Positions 24,387 to 32,141 of a DNA stretch of 64,000 nt are shown one piece after another. Location of the stretch: NCBI RefSeq assembly GCF_021369635.1, contig NZ_JAJNBZ010000015.1, positions 1-64,000 on the forward strand. The letters are read 5' to 3'. This stretch comes from Paenibacillus profundus (lineage in GTDB: Bacteria; Bacillota; Bacilli; Paenibacillales; Paenibacillaceae). Position numbers and translations under genes: made by a program. The notes beneath the pieces were generated by a model that was not told the DNA's origin, made no database searches, and saw only the letters and a program-made list of their open reading frames with translations. Numbering within the stretch: position 1 is the first letter of the stretch; each line of letters starts with the position of its first letter.

Positions 24387-25315
24387 GTTGTTGACTCCTT
24401 TTCGAATACCTGTTGTAAAAATTGATGCACCTTGTCCCGATATCGTTCCTTATTCGTCGGGTAGGCATTGGCATGGATCGCATCGTCGATGATTAATAGC
24501 TCGCTTAATCCAATTCGCTTCTGGTTATGAATATCGACGCTCATCTGCGTCGGCACGAACGTATCCTTATTCCCGTGTATAAGGAGCAGCGGAATATCCT
24601 TATCCTTCACCTCATCAATCGGCTTCACCTGTCTCATCGAGAACTTCGCTGTCTTCTTCAGGCTTCGGTCCAGCAAGCCCATAAACGGGAACAACGGAAC
24701 ATGGTTCAGCTGCTTCAATTGATATTTCATCAGCTCTTCCATGTCGGAATAAGGGCAGTCCGCAATAATGAACTTCACGTATTGGCTGATACCGGCATAC
24801 ATGAGCACCGTCCCGCCGCCCATCGATTGCCCATGCAAACCAATTAATGCGTCTTTGCCTGCGCGCCGCCTTACAAATTCCACCCAAGCGTCTAAATCGT
24901 CACGTTCATGGAAGCCATAGCTCGCATACGTCCCTTCGCTGCGGCCATGGCCTCTCTGATCGATGAGCAGAACATTGAATCCTTCATCTGCGAACAGGCT
25001 GATGAACTGTGCCGAGATGATATGATTCGCGGTATAGCCGTGTACGAGAATAATGACCTTATTACCTTCCGGATATCGCTCGATATAGTAGCCTCTTAAC
25101 GTGTGTCCGTCCTTGGACATAATGCTGACATCTTCCTTCGGAATGCCTTCGAATTCTGCTCTTGTCAACAGCCCGAAGCCTTCCACCGTCGTATAAGCGC
25201 TGTCCAGCGAGCTTCTCTCCCACAGCGTAACCTGCCGAAATGCATGGCGGCTTACGGCCGTGATTCCTATCAGCAGCAGGACAATAACTCCTGCCGCAAT
25301 TATGAATAGCCACAT
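24383..25315 (-). CDS. Membrane-anchored alpha/beta hydrolase
   Basis: The 310-residue protein has an N-terminal membrane helix (residues 2-20), an oxyanion region IILVHGYTANH, the nucleophile elbow LHGQSMGGGTV, the acid in LLIHGNKDTFVP and the base near DDAIHANAYP. It belongs to the BAAT/YfhB-like serine hydrolases with the active site probably facing outward. The substrate is unknown. It heads a two-gene operon with the polyamine-type GNAT. Confidence 0.86.
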   Translation of the reverse strand: MWLFIIAAGVIVLLLIGITAVSRHAFRQVTLWERSSLDSAYTTVEGFGLLTRAEFEGIPKEDVSIMSKDGHTLRGYYIERYPEGNKVIILVHGYTANHIISAQFISLFADEGFNVLLIDQRGHGRSEGTYASYGFHERDDLDAWVEFVRRRAGKDALIGLHGQSMGGGTVLMYAGISQYVKFIIADCPYSDMEELMKYQLKQLNHVPLFPFMGLLDRSLKKTAKFSMRQVKPIDEVKDKDIPLLLIHGNKDTFVPTQMSVDIHNQKRIGLSELLIIDDAIHANAYPTNKERYRDKVHQFLQQVFEKESTT

Positions 25316-25398
25316 GTTAGATCACCCTTTATGTCACGTCAATCTCATGGTATGCAATACGGCATTCGCACCAATTGCTCATCTAAAGCATATCGCCT

Positions 25399-25545
25399 TC
25401 AGGATGATTTGGCTATACTTAATATCGCTTTCATTTCTTTCCGCGCAATCCAGAACGTCCATCGGACTTGCTCGAGCCAAGCCTCATCCGCAACCCGAGT
25501 CGCATAACTTGCCTTCAGACTTCAGTTATGGAAATTAATCGGCAT
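25399..25545 (-). pseudogene. N-terminal remnant of a methyltransferase-like gene
   Basis: GGAGG 7 nt before an ATG at 25545 starts MPINFHN, followed by TGA. The frame goes on with SLKASYATRVADEAWLEQVR, an opening typical of class I methyltransferases of the type MxIxFH...YATRxADxxW. It then stops at 25399 without any SAM motif. This is most likely a truncated and interrupted gene. Confidence 0.4.
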
Positions 25546-25561
25546 GATACCGCCTCCGATA

Positions 25562-26053
25562 TTAATTCTTCGATTCCAGATGTTTCAAATAAAATAGGAT
25601 GCCGGCTCTGTCCACGCTTGAAAATTGCAGCGGATCTTCCCGCATCATATCACGCAAAGCATCGACAGGTATCCAGCGCACATTCGTCGTCCCATCTCCC
25701 GATGTCAAGAGCGTGCCTGACACCTTGCAGCGAAAGTAGTATCCAACCGAATCGAATGGTCCGCGGATGGTCTGATAAGCAGCAAACGGCCGAATGCATT
25801 CCACTTCGAACTCCGATTCGATGCCCGCTGTATCCACCTTCGTCTCATATCCCTCAATTTCGACGATATCCAGACCGGTCTCTTCTTTCACTTCGCGGCG
25901 GAGCGCTTCTGTCAACGATTCGTATGGCTCGATTCTGCCTCCAGGGAGCTCGATGGTGGCCGGTTGATCCGGCTTTGAGCGGTTCTGGACAACAATTTCC
26001 ACGCCGTGTTGATTGTTCCGTTCAATAATCGCCCTTGAATTGACGTACCACAT
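25562..26053 (-). CDS. Nudix hydrolase
   Basis: The product is about 163 residues. A perfect Nudix box spans residues 38-61: GGRIEPYESLTEALRREVKE followed by ETGL. Nudix enzymes cleave nucleoside diphosphates linked to another group; the substrate here is unknown. The start at 26053 (MWYVNSRAI) has GGAGG 9 nt upstream; a longer frame to 26089 is not supported. It is 35 bp downstream of the DUF2500 gene and likely in the same transcript. Confidence 0.88.
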   Translation of the reverse strand: MWYVNSRAIIERNNQHGVEIVVQNRSKPDQPATIELPGGRIEPYESLTEALRREVKEETGLDIVEIEGYETKVDTAGIESEFEVECIRPFAAYQTIRGPFDSVGYYFRCKVSGTLLTSGDGTTNVRWIPVDALRDMMREDPLQFSSVDRAGILFYLKHLESKN

Positions 26054-26088
26054 CTTTTGGTTCCTCCTCTGCATCTGTGACACCGGCA

Positions 26089-26508
26089 TTATTGCTCAGC
26101 TATGCTGTGGCCTCTAAATTTATCATTTCTATCAAAGCTTACAAACCGTGTGCCTTGAAAGGTCAGTCTGCCGCGATCGCCCTCCGCCATCATGCCGAAA
26201 TCCCGCTCCTTGATCTGAAACTCCATCCGGTCCCCGCTCTCCACTTCGAACGTCGTGTAATACAACGTGACGGTATGATGATGAAAATCTCCATCATGGG
26301 CGTGATGATCCCTTATCTTCGTCCGCTTGCCTACGACGATCGCTTCCACGGCCAGCAGCGGCTGCTTATTGTTATAACTCCATTGGGAGATTCCTTTAAT
26401 CAAGCTGAAAATAATAATTCCAAATACGACTATGAAGCCTAGCGGGATAATCGTGGTAATAAAACTTTCCATGGGACTAGGGGGAAAAGGCGAGAACGAG
26501 AAGTTCAT
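26089..26508 (-). CDS. DUF2500-family membrane protein
   Basis: The product is about 139 residues. One membrane helix is near residues 16-38 (TTIIPLGFIVVFGIIIFSLI). A cytoplasmic or external domain follows, with VEAIVVGKRTKIRDHHAHDGDFHHHTVTLYYTTFEVESG and a C-terminal GDRGRLTFQGTRFVSF, which is the DUF2500 pattern. A histidine-rich loop (HHAH, HHH) is notable. AAGGAGG sits just before the ATG at 26508. The function of the family is unknown. Confidence 0.84.
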   Translation of the reverse strand: MNFSFSPFPPSPMESFITTIIPLGFIVVFGIIIFSLIKGISQWSYNNKQPLLAVEAIVVGKRTKIRDHHAHDGDFHHHTVTLYYTTFEVESGDRMEFQIKERDFGMMAEGDRGRLTFQGTRFVSFDRNDKFRGHSIAEQ

Positions 26509-26685
26509 GTTGACCTCCTTATGAAAAAATGAGCTCACGAGCTCATTAGTATGGAACGGGCTGTTGTGAAGCGAGCGCGCACGTTCATTATATACGATGC
26601 AGAGGAAAAGATTAACAACATTTTCAACGCAACACAACCCCATTCCAAACGGAACAGGGCTGACTGTTGTTTCTATGCTGGGTTA

Positions 26686-27062
26686 TTACGCCTTTCTTTT
26701 CAACGCGTCTGAATAGAGCTTGGCGATACGAGATATGATGTCGAGCGATTCACACGTGCCGCTGGCTTCCATCGCATGATCAGCATCCGGAATGACGGTA
26801 ATCTGCAACTGGTCGTTGACCATAATCTGGCGGTGTTCTTCTTCACCGAACAACGGATCCTTCGAACCGTAAATGACACTGCCAGAAGAGTGAAGCATGT
26901 AAGGAATCGCATCTTGTATAGGCGTTAGTATAGGACGGGTAGCTCACATGAATATTGTTTTCCCGGAAACAGCACGACCAAAGAGTCGGAGCCGCATGTT
27001 ATGAAGCGATGGCTCGTATTCACACCCCAGCTTGACGGTTCTTGATGGATATGTACATTCAA
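26686..27062 (-). pseudogene. Alpha/beta hydrolase gene with internal deletion
   Basis: A TTG at 27062 after GGGGGAGAT starts LNVHIHQEPSSWGVNTSHRF then SDSLVVLFPGKQYSCELPVLY and a stop, the first part of a hydrolase. The next part in another frame, VIYGSKDPLFGEEEHRQIMV and IPDADHAMEASG, gives the acid and histidine of the active site and the C-terminus. The central part with the nucleophile serine is missing. The gene has thus lost its middle and cannot be active. Confidence 0.65.
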
Positions 27063-27090
27063 TGCTATCTCCCCCTTCGGTCAAAACAAT

Positions 27091-27879
27091 TTAAAACATT
27101 TCATCGAGCAAAATGTAGTAATTCACCTTGTCTTCATCCACCGCTTCAATTCCGTATCCTTCCAGAAACGGCTGCCTATACTTATCCGTTCCGAAGTTAT
27201 GCATCATACTGCGTATCGCAATGCCAATATCTTGGTATCGATCCGCCAATCCGCATCGGCCCAAATCGATGAAGCCGCTAATCTTTCCTTGACGCAGTAA
27301 AATATTCGGCAGACAGTAGTCTCCATGCGTGAACACGATATCTTCTGCGTTCGGACGTTCTTGCACGAGCTGTTGATACAATTGTGCTGCCGACTTGCCC
27401 AGATTGCCCTCATTGAAATCCTCTTCATCGACGAGTCCCGCCAGAAGCCGTTTCTCGGCTTCCGCCAGCTTGCGATCCAACCGATTATCTATCGGGCATT
27501 CCTGCGTTTCGACCCGATGGAAGTGCGCCAATCCCGCCCCAAGCAAACGCGCCGTATTTTCTGGTCGGGACAGCTGAGCCGGAGAGCAGCACATGTCACC
27601 TTCAACCACAGACATGAGCAAGAAGTCATAGCCGTTCGTTTCTTCGTAATAGAGCAACTCTGGCACCTGCAGCTTGCCTTGCAGCCATTCCAGCGCGCGT
27701 TTCTCCGATGCGAGCGTTGTCTCCCAACCGCTGGGGGCCACTTTCAAATAGGCGGCTTCAGCAGCAGGCGTCTGCACTTGAAACACACGTGCGCCCGACA
27801 TGCCGATGCTGTCTTGCACCCAGTCATTCTCGCCTATATGCTCCAGCAGCGCATCAGGAAATGCGATCTCTTTCATCAT
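27091..27879 (-). CDS. APH(3')-like aminoglycoside phosphotransferase
   Basis: The 262-residue protein fits the APH(3') class well. Evidence is the kinase-like N-lobe, catalytic loop FTHGDYCLPNILL (D187), the metal site SGFIDLGRCGLADRYQDI (D205), and a terminal ILLDEMF. In known APH(3') enzymes the last residues also end in LDE-F and line the drug site. Members transfer ATP phosphate to the 3'-hydroxyl of kanamycin or neomycin. It is chromosomal here, with a GNAT gene just upstream on the same strand (18 bp). Resistance is likely but not shown. Confidence 0.85.
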   Translation of the reverse strand: MMKEIAFPDALLEHIGENDWVQDSIGMSGARVFQVQTPAAEAAYLKVAPSGWETTLASEKRALEWLQGKLQVPELLYYEETNGYDFLLMSVVEGDMCCSPAQLSRPENTARLLGAGLAHFHRVETQECPIDNRLDRKLAEAEKRLLAGLVDEEDFNEGNLGKSAAQLYQQLVQERPNAEDIVFTHGDYCLPNILLRQGKISGFIDLGRCGLADRYQDIGIAIRSMMHNFGTDKYRQPFLEGYGIEAVDEDKVNYYILLDEMF

Positions 27880-27897
27880 ATCCGGGACACTCCTATT

Positions 27898-28407
27898 CTA
27901 CGAATTGCGTATCCAATACTTGCAAATTCCTTCCTTCAGTTCGGCCAGCTGGCCTCCGTTCGCCTCTGCTACCTTTCTCGAACGAACATTATCCTCGTCA
28001 ACCGTAACTAATACTTCAAGGAGCCCCTTCTCTCGGGCTTTGCCCACAAGCTCTCCAAGCAACAAGGTGCCATATCCGTTGCCGCGTGCGGAAGGCCGGA
28101 TGACATATCCGATGTGCCCTCCCCTTTCCAGCAAAGAATCGTTCAAATATTTCCGCAGCTTGCCGTATCCGACGGGTCTGCCGTTCACATATAGCCAGTA
28201 TATCGTTTGCGGCACATATTGGGGCGGAAGATTAATGCCGTGGGACATTCGCCAATATTTTTTCAAATATGCCCGGAAACGATCGGCAGGCACACCATAT
28301 CCGCTATTGGCAAATCCACTCTCTCCCGGCCCGATCTCCTGCAGCATGTCGTAGATGTCCGCGCCGTCTTGAATCGTCAGCTCCTTCAATTCCACTTCTG
28401 CAGTCAT
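27898..28407 (-). CDS. GNAT-family N-acetyltransferase (COG3981-like)
   Basis: The 169-residue protein has VNGRPVGYGKLRKYLNDSLLERGGHIGYVIRPSARGNGYGTLLLG. It combines the acetyl-CoA loop with the GHIGY segment typical of the COG3981 group, and ends DNVRSRKVAEANGG. It lies directly upstream of the APH(3')-like gene. Such pairs of GNAT and phosphotransferase are common in drug-modification clusters, but its substrate is unknown. The ribosome binding site is weak (GAGATGATGTC). Confidence 0.84.
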   Translation of the reverse strand: MTAEVELKELTIQDGADIYDMLQEIGPGESGFANSGYGVPADRFRAYLKKYWRMSHGINLPPQYVPQTIYWLYVNGRPVGYGKLRKYLNDSLLERGGHIGYVIRPSARGNGYGTLLLGELVGKAREKGLLEVLVTVDEDNVRSRKVAEANGGQLAELKEGICKYWIRNS

Positions 28408-28416
28408 GACATCATC

Positions 28417-28623
28417 TCATTTCATTAGAGTTTGCACAACGGTCCGCAGTGTTCCATCCTCTGGGACGAATAGCTTCAACGTCTTTTCTAGCGGGTAAGC
28501 CTCGATGAAATCGCACCCTTCTTCGGTCGCTTCCGCCAAGGAAGCGCTTTGCTGCAGGATATCCCATCGGTTCAGAGGCACATATAACAATCCCGCCGCG
28601 TCATCGCCGGGACACCCTCCCGG
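28417..28623 (-). pseudogene. Open frame without start codon, possible gene remnant
   Basis: Between the DinB and GNAT genes the minus strand keeps 68 codons open, with protein-like content (LLYVPLNRWDILQQSASLAE, then CDFIEAYPLEKTLKLFVPED). No ATG and no ribosome binding site are present, only TTG or GTG codons. It ends 9 nt before the GNAT start. It is most likely the C-terminal end of a lost gene. The family is not recognised. Confidence 0.35.
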
Positions 28624-28633
28624 TTATCTGATC

Positions 28634-29101
28634 TTACTCGAACAGCACGACCTTAGGTGTTACCACATGCTCGCACAGCAGCGTATATAGCTGCCCCCGA
28701 TGATGGACAACGTGGCACAGCACTTCGAGCAGCCATTCATATCGAGTATACGTTACACCCCAATAGGATGTCTTCGTTTCCAGCAACTCTTCGAGCGTAA
28801 AGCCTGAAAAGGCTTGGACTAAATCTTCATGATGCCCGCGCAGCGCCTTCTTCATTTCCTCCAGTGTATTAGGGGTATGAAGGCGGTAGAACTCATCCAT
28901 CTGCTCCTGCGTCGCCTCGTTCATAATAAGCCAGTCCGCTTGGCAAATAAGGGCGATATGGGACACCATCTCTTGAATCGAACGTTTATCTGGAATCGGC
29001 TGCTTCGTGAGATCCTCCTCCGTCAACTGGTCCATCATGTGATGGACCGAACGAATGGCAATATCCAATTGGTGAAATACGGTATCTACTAGCTGGCTCA
29101 A
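28634..29101 (-). CDS. DinB-superfamily protein
   Basis: The 155-residue four-helix protein has the metal histidines of the family: IQEMVSHIALICQ and LCHVVHHRGQLYTLL. It resembles DinB/YfiT-type proteins of unknown function, some of which are thiol transferases. The start is a TTG at 29101, with GAGGAG 8 nt upstream. It is the first gene of a run with the GNAT and APH(3')-like genes. Confidence 0.85.
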   Translation of the reverse strand: MSQLVDTVFHQLDIAIRSVHHMMDQLTEEDLTKQPIPDKRSIQEMVSHIALICQADWLIMNEATQEQMDEFYRLHTPNTLEEMKKALRGHHEDLVQAFSGFTLEELLETKTSYWGVTYTRYEWLLEVLCHVVHHRGQLYTLLCEHVVTPKVVLFE

Positions 29102-29140
29102 CTAATCATCTCCTCATGGAGGTCTTAAATAAATGAAACG

Positions 29141-30460
29141 TTACACCGTTTTTGATGCCTTTTCCGTCCGGTTTTCCTTTCTCTTATCGAGGAGACGGCT
29201 GCCTTGCTCCATAGCAATGCACAACACCATTCCCAGTATTATGCCGTTGTTAGCCAACGTCTTGAGCATACCGGGAAGCTCGCCTACCGCTGAAGCAGGA
29301 ATGAACATGCACCCGATGCCGATCATGAGCGATACGCCGACAATGAACCGGTTCCGGTCATCCATTGGCACTGCCTGAAATTCCTTCAAGCCGATCCCTA
29401 TCATGGAAGCGAACGGAATGAAAATAGTCGCATACCCGACAGGCATCGGAATCGAGGAGAAAAAGGCTGTCAACGCGGGAAAAAAGCTGATTGCCATCAT
29501 AAAAATACTAGCAATAATAAATGGTAGCCGCTGATAGATCCGCGTAGCCATTACAAATCCGGCCGTACCCGAAATCGGCACGCAGCCCATGGCGGAAAAG
29601 ATTCCGCCCAACGTCGTATTGGCGCCCATAATAAGCATCGTGCGATTATAAGCGATCGGCTGCTGCTGCTTCCCTGCGTCCTTCATGACGCCTTCCATGA
29701 CCCGGATGCTGGTCATCATGTTCGTGATAAGCAGCAAGCTGATAAAGACCGCCGTCACCCCGATGCCAACGTCGAATTCGGGCATGCCCCAAGCGAATGG
29801 CTGCGGAGCGGCGAACCACGTCCCCGAAGATGCGGGCGGCTCGGTCACTCCAAGCGCGAGAAACAGCAGCCAGCCGATGCATAGGCTGATGAGAACCGAA
29901 TAGTTGCGGAGAAATGGCCGGGAGCTGCGCGGCAAGAGCATCGATATGACGAGAGTAATGAGCGCGGGAATCGCCACCCGTAGATTGATCTGATCGGAGG
30001 ACAAATAACCGATCCCCATCATCCCTTTCATGAATGAACCGCTCAGCTGCGCGACGAGCAGCAGCAAGTAGGTTCCGACGACCAACGGAGTGAACAGCTT
30101 CGTGATGGCCTCTGTGCAGCGCAGCAAAGCGATGGCGACGAAAATGATGCCCGCGAGGAACATCCCCATCTCCAGCTGCTTCAATCCGGCGTCCAGTCCT
30201 AAAGTACCGGAAGCGATAAGACCCGCATAGACGGAAAACACGCCCCACCACAAGCCTGCCGGATTCTCCATAATCGGAAACCGGTGGCCGAACAAGGTCT
30301 GCAGCAAACCAGACACTCCAATCAGCAAAAAGGTGCGCTGCATGAAGCTTGAAATCTCCTCTGGGGCAAAACCGAATGCATGGCCTACCGCCAGCGGAGC
30401 CACCAAGCTTCCTGCCAAAATAAAAACGACCCACTGAAACGATGAAAAAAACAATTTCAT
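29141..30460 (-). CDS. NCS2-family nucleobase (xanthine/uracil) permease
   Basis: The protein is about 439 residues, with 12-14 membrane helices. It has the NCS2 features: VSGLLQTLFGHRFPIMENPAGLWWGVFS near the N-terminus and the family motif region GANTTLGGIFSAMGCVPISGTAGFV in the second half. It imports a purine or pyrimidine base by ion symport. The ATG at 30460 follows AGGTGAT by 7 nt; the GTG at 30472 has no such site. It lies 87 bp downstream of a regulator gene on the same strand, with a repeat copy in between. Confidence 0.86.
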   Translation of the reverse strand: MKLFFSSFQWVVFILAGSLVAPLAVGHAFGFAPEEISSFMQRTFLLIGVSGLLQTLFGHRFPIMENPAGLWWGVFSVYAGLIASGTLGLDAGLKQLEMGMFLAGIIFVAIALLRCTEAITKLFTPLVVGTYLLLLVAQLSGSFMKGMMGIGYLSSDQINLRVAIPALITLVISMLLPRSSRPFLRNYSVLISLCIGWLLFLALGVTEPPASSGTWFAAPQPFAWGMPEFDVGIGVTAVFISLLLITNMMTSIRVMEGVMKDAGKQQQPIAYNRTMLIMGANTTLGGIFSAMGCVPISGTAGFVMATRIYQRLPFIIASIFMMAISFFPALTAFFSSIPMPVGYATIFIPFASMIGIGLKEFQAVPMDDRNRFIVGVSLMIGIGCMFIPASAVGELPGMLKTLANNGIILGMVLCIAMEQGSRLLDKRKENRTEKASKTV

Positions 30461-30507
30461 GATGTCTATCACCTGTGTTCTACATAAAATGGTATGAAGC
30501 TATGCCT

Positions 30508-30539
30508 AAGTGCGTGTTCAAGTAGGACAATTTCAGCAC
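30508..30539 (+). repeat. AAGTG repeat family, copy between regulator and permease
   Basis: AAGTGCGTGTTCAAGTAGG followed by ACAATTTCAGCAC matches AAGTGTATGTTCAAAAAG...TTTTCAGCAC at 31938-31906, in inverted orientation. The regulator gene lies between the two. Confidence 0.5.
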
Positions 30540-30547
30540 AGTGAAGG

Positions 30548-31843
30548 TTATGAATCCAGCCCGTACTGCTTCATTTTATAGTATAACGCACCGCGGGAAA
30601 TACCGAGCTGGCGAGCGGCCTTCGCCTTGTTGCCCTTCGTCCGCTGAAGCGTCTCGCAGATAAGCGCACGTTCCATCTCCTCTGAATGGGCGCTCAATGG
30701 CAGCTCGGGCTGCGTCAAATCCGTCAACGTCATGAGACGCGCATAATCGGGAAGTTCCCGTGCCGTAATCTCGCCCTTATCCTGCGCGGCAATGACGGCA
30801 TAAGCCATCGCATTGCCCAACTGAGGCAGGTTGCCAGGCCAATCAAATGCAGTCAAGGCGGCCAACGCATCAGAGCCCAGGACGGGGACTGGGATTCCCG
30901 CTTTGTCAGACGCCGCAGCCAAGAACAGACGGCACAACTCAGGAAGATCCTGCGTTCGTTCCCGCAGCGGCAAGAGATGCTGAATCTGGAACGAATAATA
31001 TAGCTCCTCAACGAGCTCCGCATGCTGCTCCCTTGAAGCCTCTTCCGCTACGGAAGCTACAATTCGGCATTGGAGCGGCACCGGCGCCGAGCCGCCTGAG
31101 CGATAGTAGCGCCGATCATGCATCGCATTCGCCAGCTTCTCCTGCAGCCGCTTCGGCAGCACGTGAATATCCTTCAAATAGATGCTTCCCTGCTGTGCTA
31201 GGTCCAGCTTCCCGGCACGCTCCTCATCCCCGTTGTAGCCGAACAACTCCGCTTCAAGCAAGCCGCTCGGAACGGCGCTGCAGCTGACCGACACGAAATT
31301 CCCCTCGCACTCGTTGTGCCGATGCAGCCATTCGGCGAGCGATTTCTTGCCGACGCCCGGCTCTCCCATAAGGAGCAGCGGAGTCGCCATCCGCCCTGCT
31401 GCCGTGAGATGCTTCCAATCTTCCGGCTTGAACGAGAACACCTCGGGAGATAGCTCCCGTTCCCCTGGGTTGCTATACATCTCGGCGCTCAGCTTCACGT
31501 ATTGCGTCACGTCGCGCTCGATCGAAATAGCGCCGATAAGCGTGTTATCCGTACTCAACACCGGCGCCGCATTGATCATGACGTGCATGCCCGGCCGCGG
31601 TTCATGGTACACCTGGCGGACCGCTCGGCCGCCTTCCATGACTTGAAAGAGCATAATGGATTCCCTCTGAAAGAAATCACCGATTTTTTTGCCAATAATC
31701 TCTCCACTGTCAATTCCGTATGTTTTCTCTGCTGCTGGATTCCAATAGATGACGTTCCCCTCTGTATCAATAATAGAGACCGCATCGTTCGTCGTCTGCA
31801 GCAAACATTCGAGAAATGCTTGCATCTCTTGTAGTAGAATCAT
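30548..31843 (-). CDS. PAS/AAA+/Fis regulator of TyrR type, GAFTGA motif missing
   Basis: The protein is about 431 residues. A PAS domain spans about 12-120 (NDAVSIIDTEGNVIYWNPAAEKTYG), an AAA+ domain about 140-345 and a Fis-type helix-turn-helix about 390-430 (NKAKAARQLGISRGALYYKMKQ). Walker A is GEPGVGKKS. The sigma-54 contact motif GAFTGA is replaced by NGDEERAGKL, and Walker B reads SIYLKDI instead of LFLDEI. It therefore cannot be an ordinary sigma-54 activator and may work with the main sigma factor, as TyrR does. It is divergent from putB, so proline catabolism is the likely target. A frame extension to 31936 is only a repeat. Confidence 0.85.
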   Translation of the reverse strand: MILLQEMQAFLECLLQTTNDAVSIIDTEGNVIYWNPAAEKTYGIDSGEIIGKKIGDFFQRESIMLFQVMEGGRAVRQVYHEPRPGMHVMINAAPVLSTDNTLIGAISIERDVTQYVKLSAEMYSNPGERELSPEVFSFKPEDWKHLTAAGRMATPLLLMGEPGVGKKSLAEWLHRHNECEGNFVSVSCSAVPSGLLEAELFGYNGDEERAGKLDLAQQGSIYLKDIHVLPKRLQEKLANAMHDRRYYRSGGSAPVPLQCRIVASVAEEASREQHAELVEELYYSFQIQHLLPLRERTQDLPELCRLFLAAASDKAGIPVPVLGSDALAALTAFDWPGNLPQLGNAMAYAVIAAQDKGEITARELPDYARLMTLTDLTQPELPLSAHSEEMERALICETLQRTKGNKAKAARQLGISRGALYYKMKQYGLDS

Positions 31844-31868
31844 TCGAACCACCGATTTTTCTAGAGGC

Positions 31869-31938
31869 TGTTCAACAAGCGCCCTCTCGAGCACAATATT
31901 TCCCGGTGCTGAAAAGTTCACTTTTTGAACATACACTT
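31869..31938 (-). repeat. AAGTG repeat family, long copy
   Basis: On the minus strand it begins AAGTGTATGTTCAAAAAG, passes TTTTCAGCACC and ends GCTTGTTGAACA, about 70 bp. It fuses in frame to the regulator gene, which creates a false N-terminal extension. Confidence 0.55.
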
Positions 31939-32046
31939 CTAATATTTTCTTAAATTATGGCAAACCGCTTCTGAAAATGCAACGAAAAAGACAACAGGGC
32001 TGCTGGCATGATAACGCCCGATTTCCATATCATTCTAAAAAATGTG

Positions 32047-32082
32047 TTTACAATTCCAAATTTATATGATTATAATTAATCA
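32047..32082 (+). promoter_or_regulatory. putB promoter with a palindrome over the -10
   Basis: TTTACA and TATAAT are 18 bp apart, 66 bp upstream of putB. The palindrome TGATTA-TAAT-TAATCA (32067-32082) covers the -10 box, a place where a bound regulator would block or guide polymerase. Confidence 0.55.
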
Positions 32083-32141
32083 CAAATAGAATATGTGTAT
32101 ATTTTTTGAACACTTTTGTTCGCGGGAGGAGCATTTCGGAC

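Noticed and set aside
25521-25524. Selenocysteine at the TGA of the methyltransferase remnant
   Set aside because: The gene is also truncated before its first motif and no SECIS-like structure was noticed downstream.
25945-26028. Long plus-strand frames over the Nudix and DUF2500 genes
   Set aside because: They are antisense to well-supported genes with Nudix and DUF2500 motifs.
31844-31936. N-terminal extension of the PAS/AAA+/Fis regulator
   Set aside because: These 31 codons are the in-frame reading of the AAGTG repeat. The ATG at 31843 with GGTGG upstream gives the normal protein.
30508-31938. A transposon bounded by inverted repeats around the regulator gene
   Set aside because: Other copies of the same repeat occur singly, no transposase is present, and the regulator fits its place beside putB.
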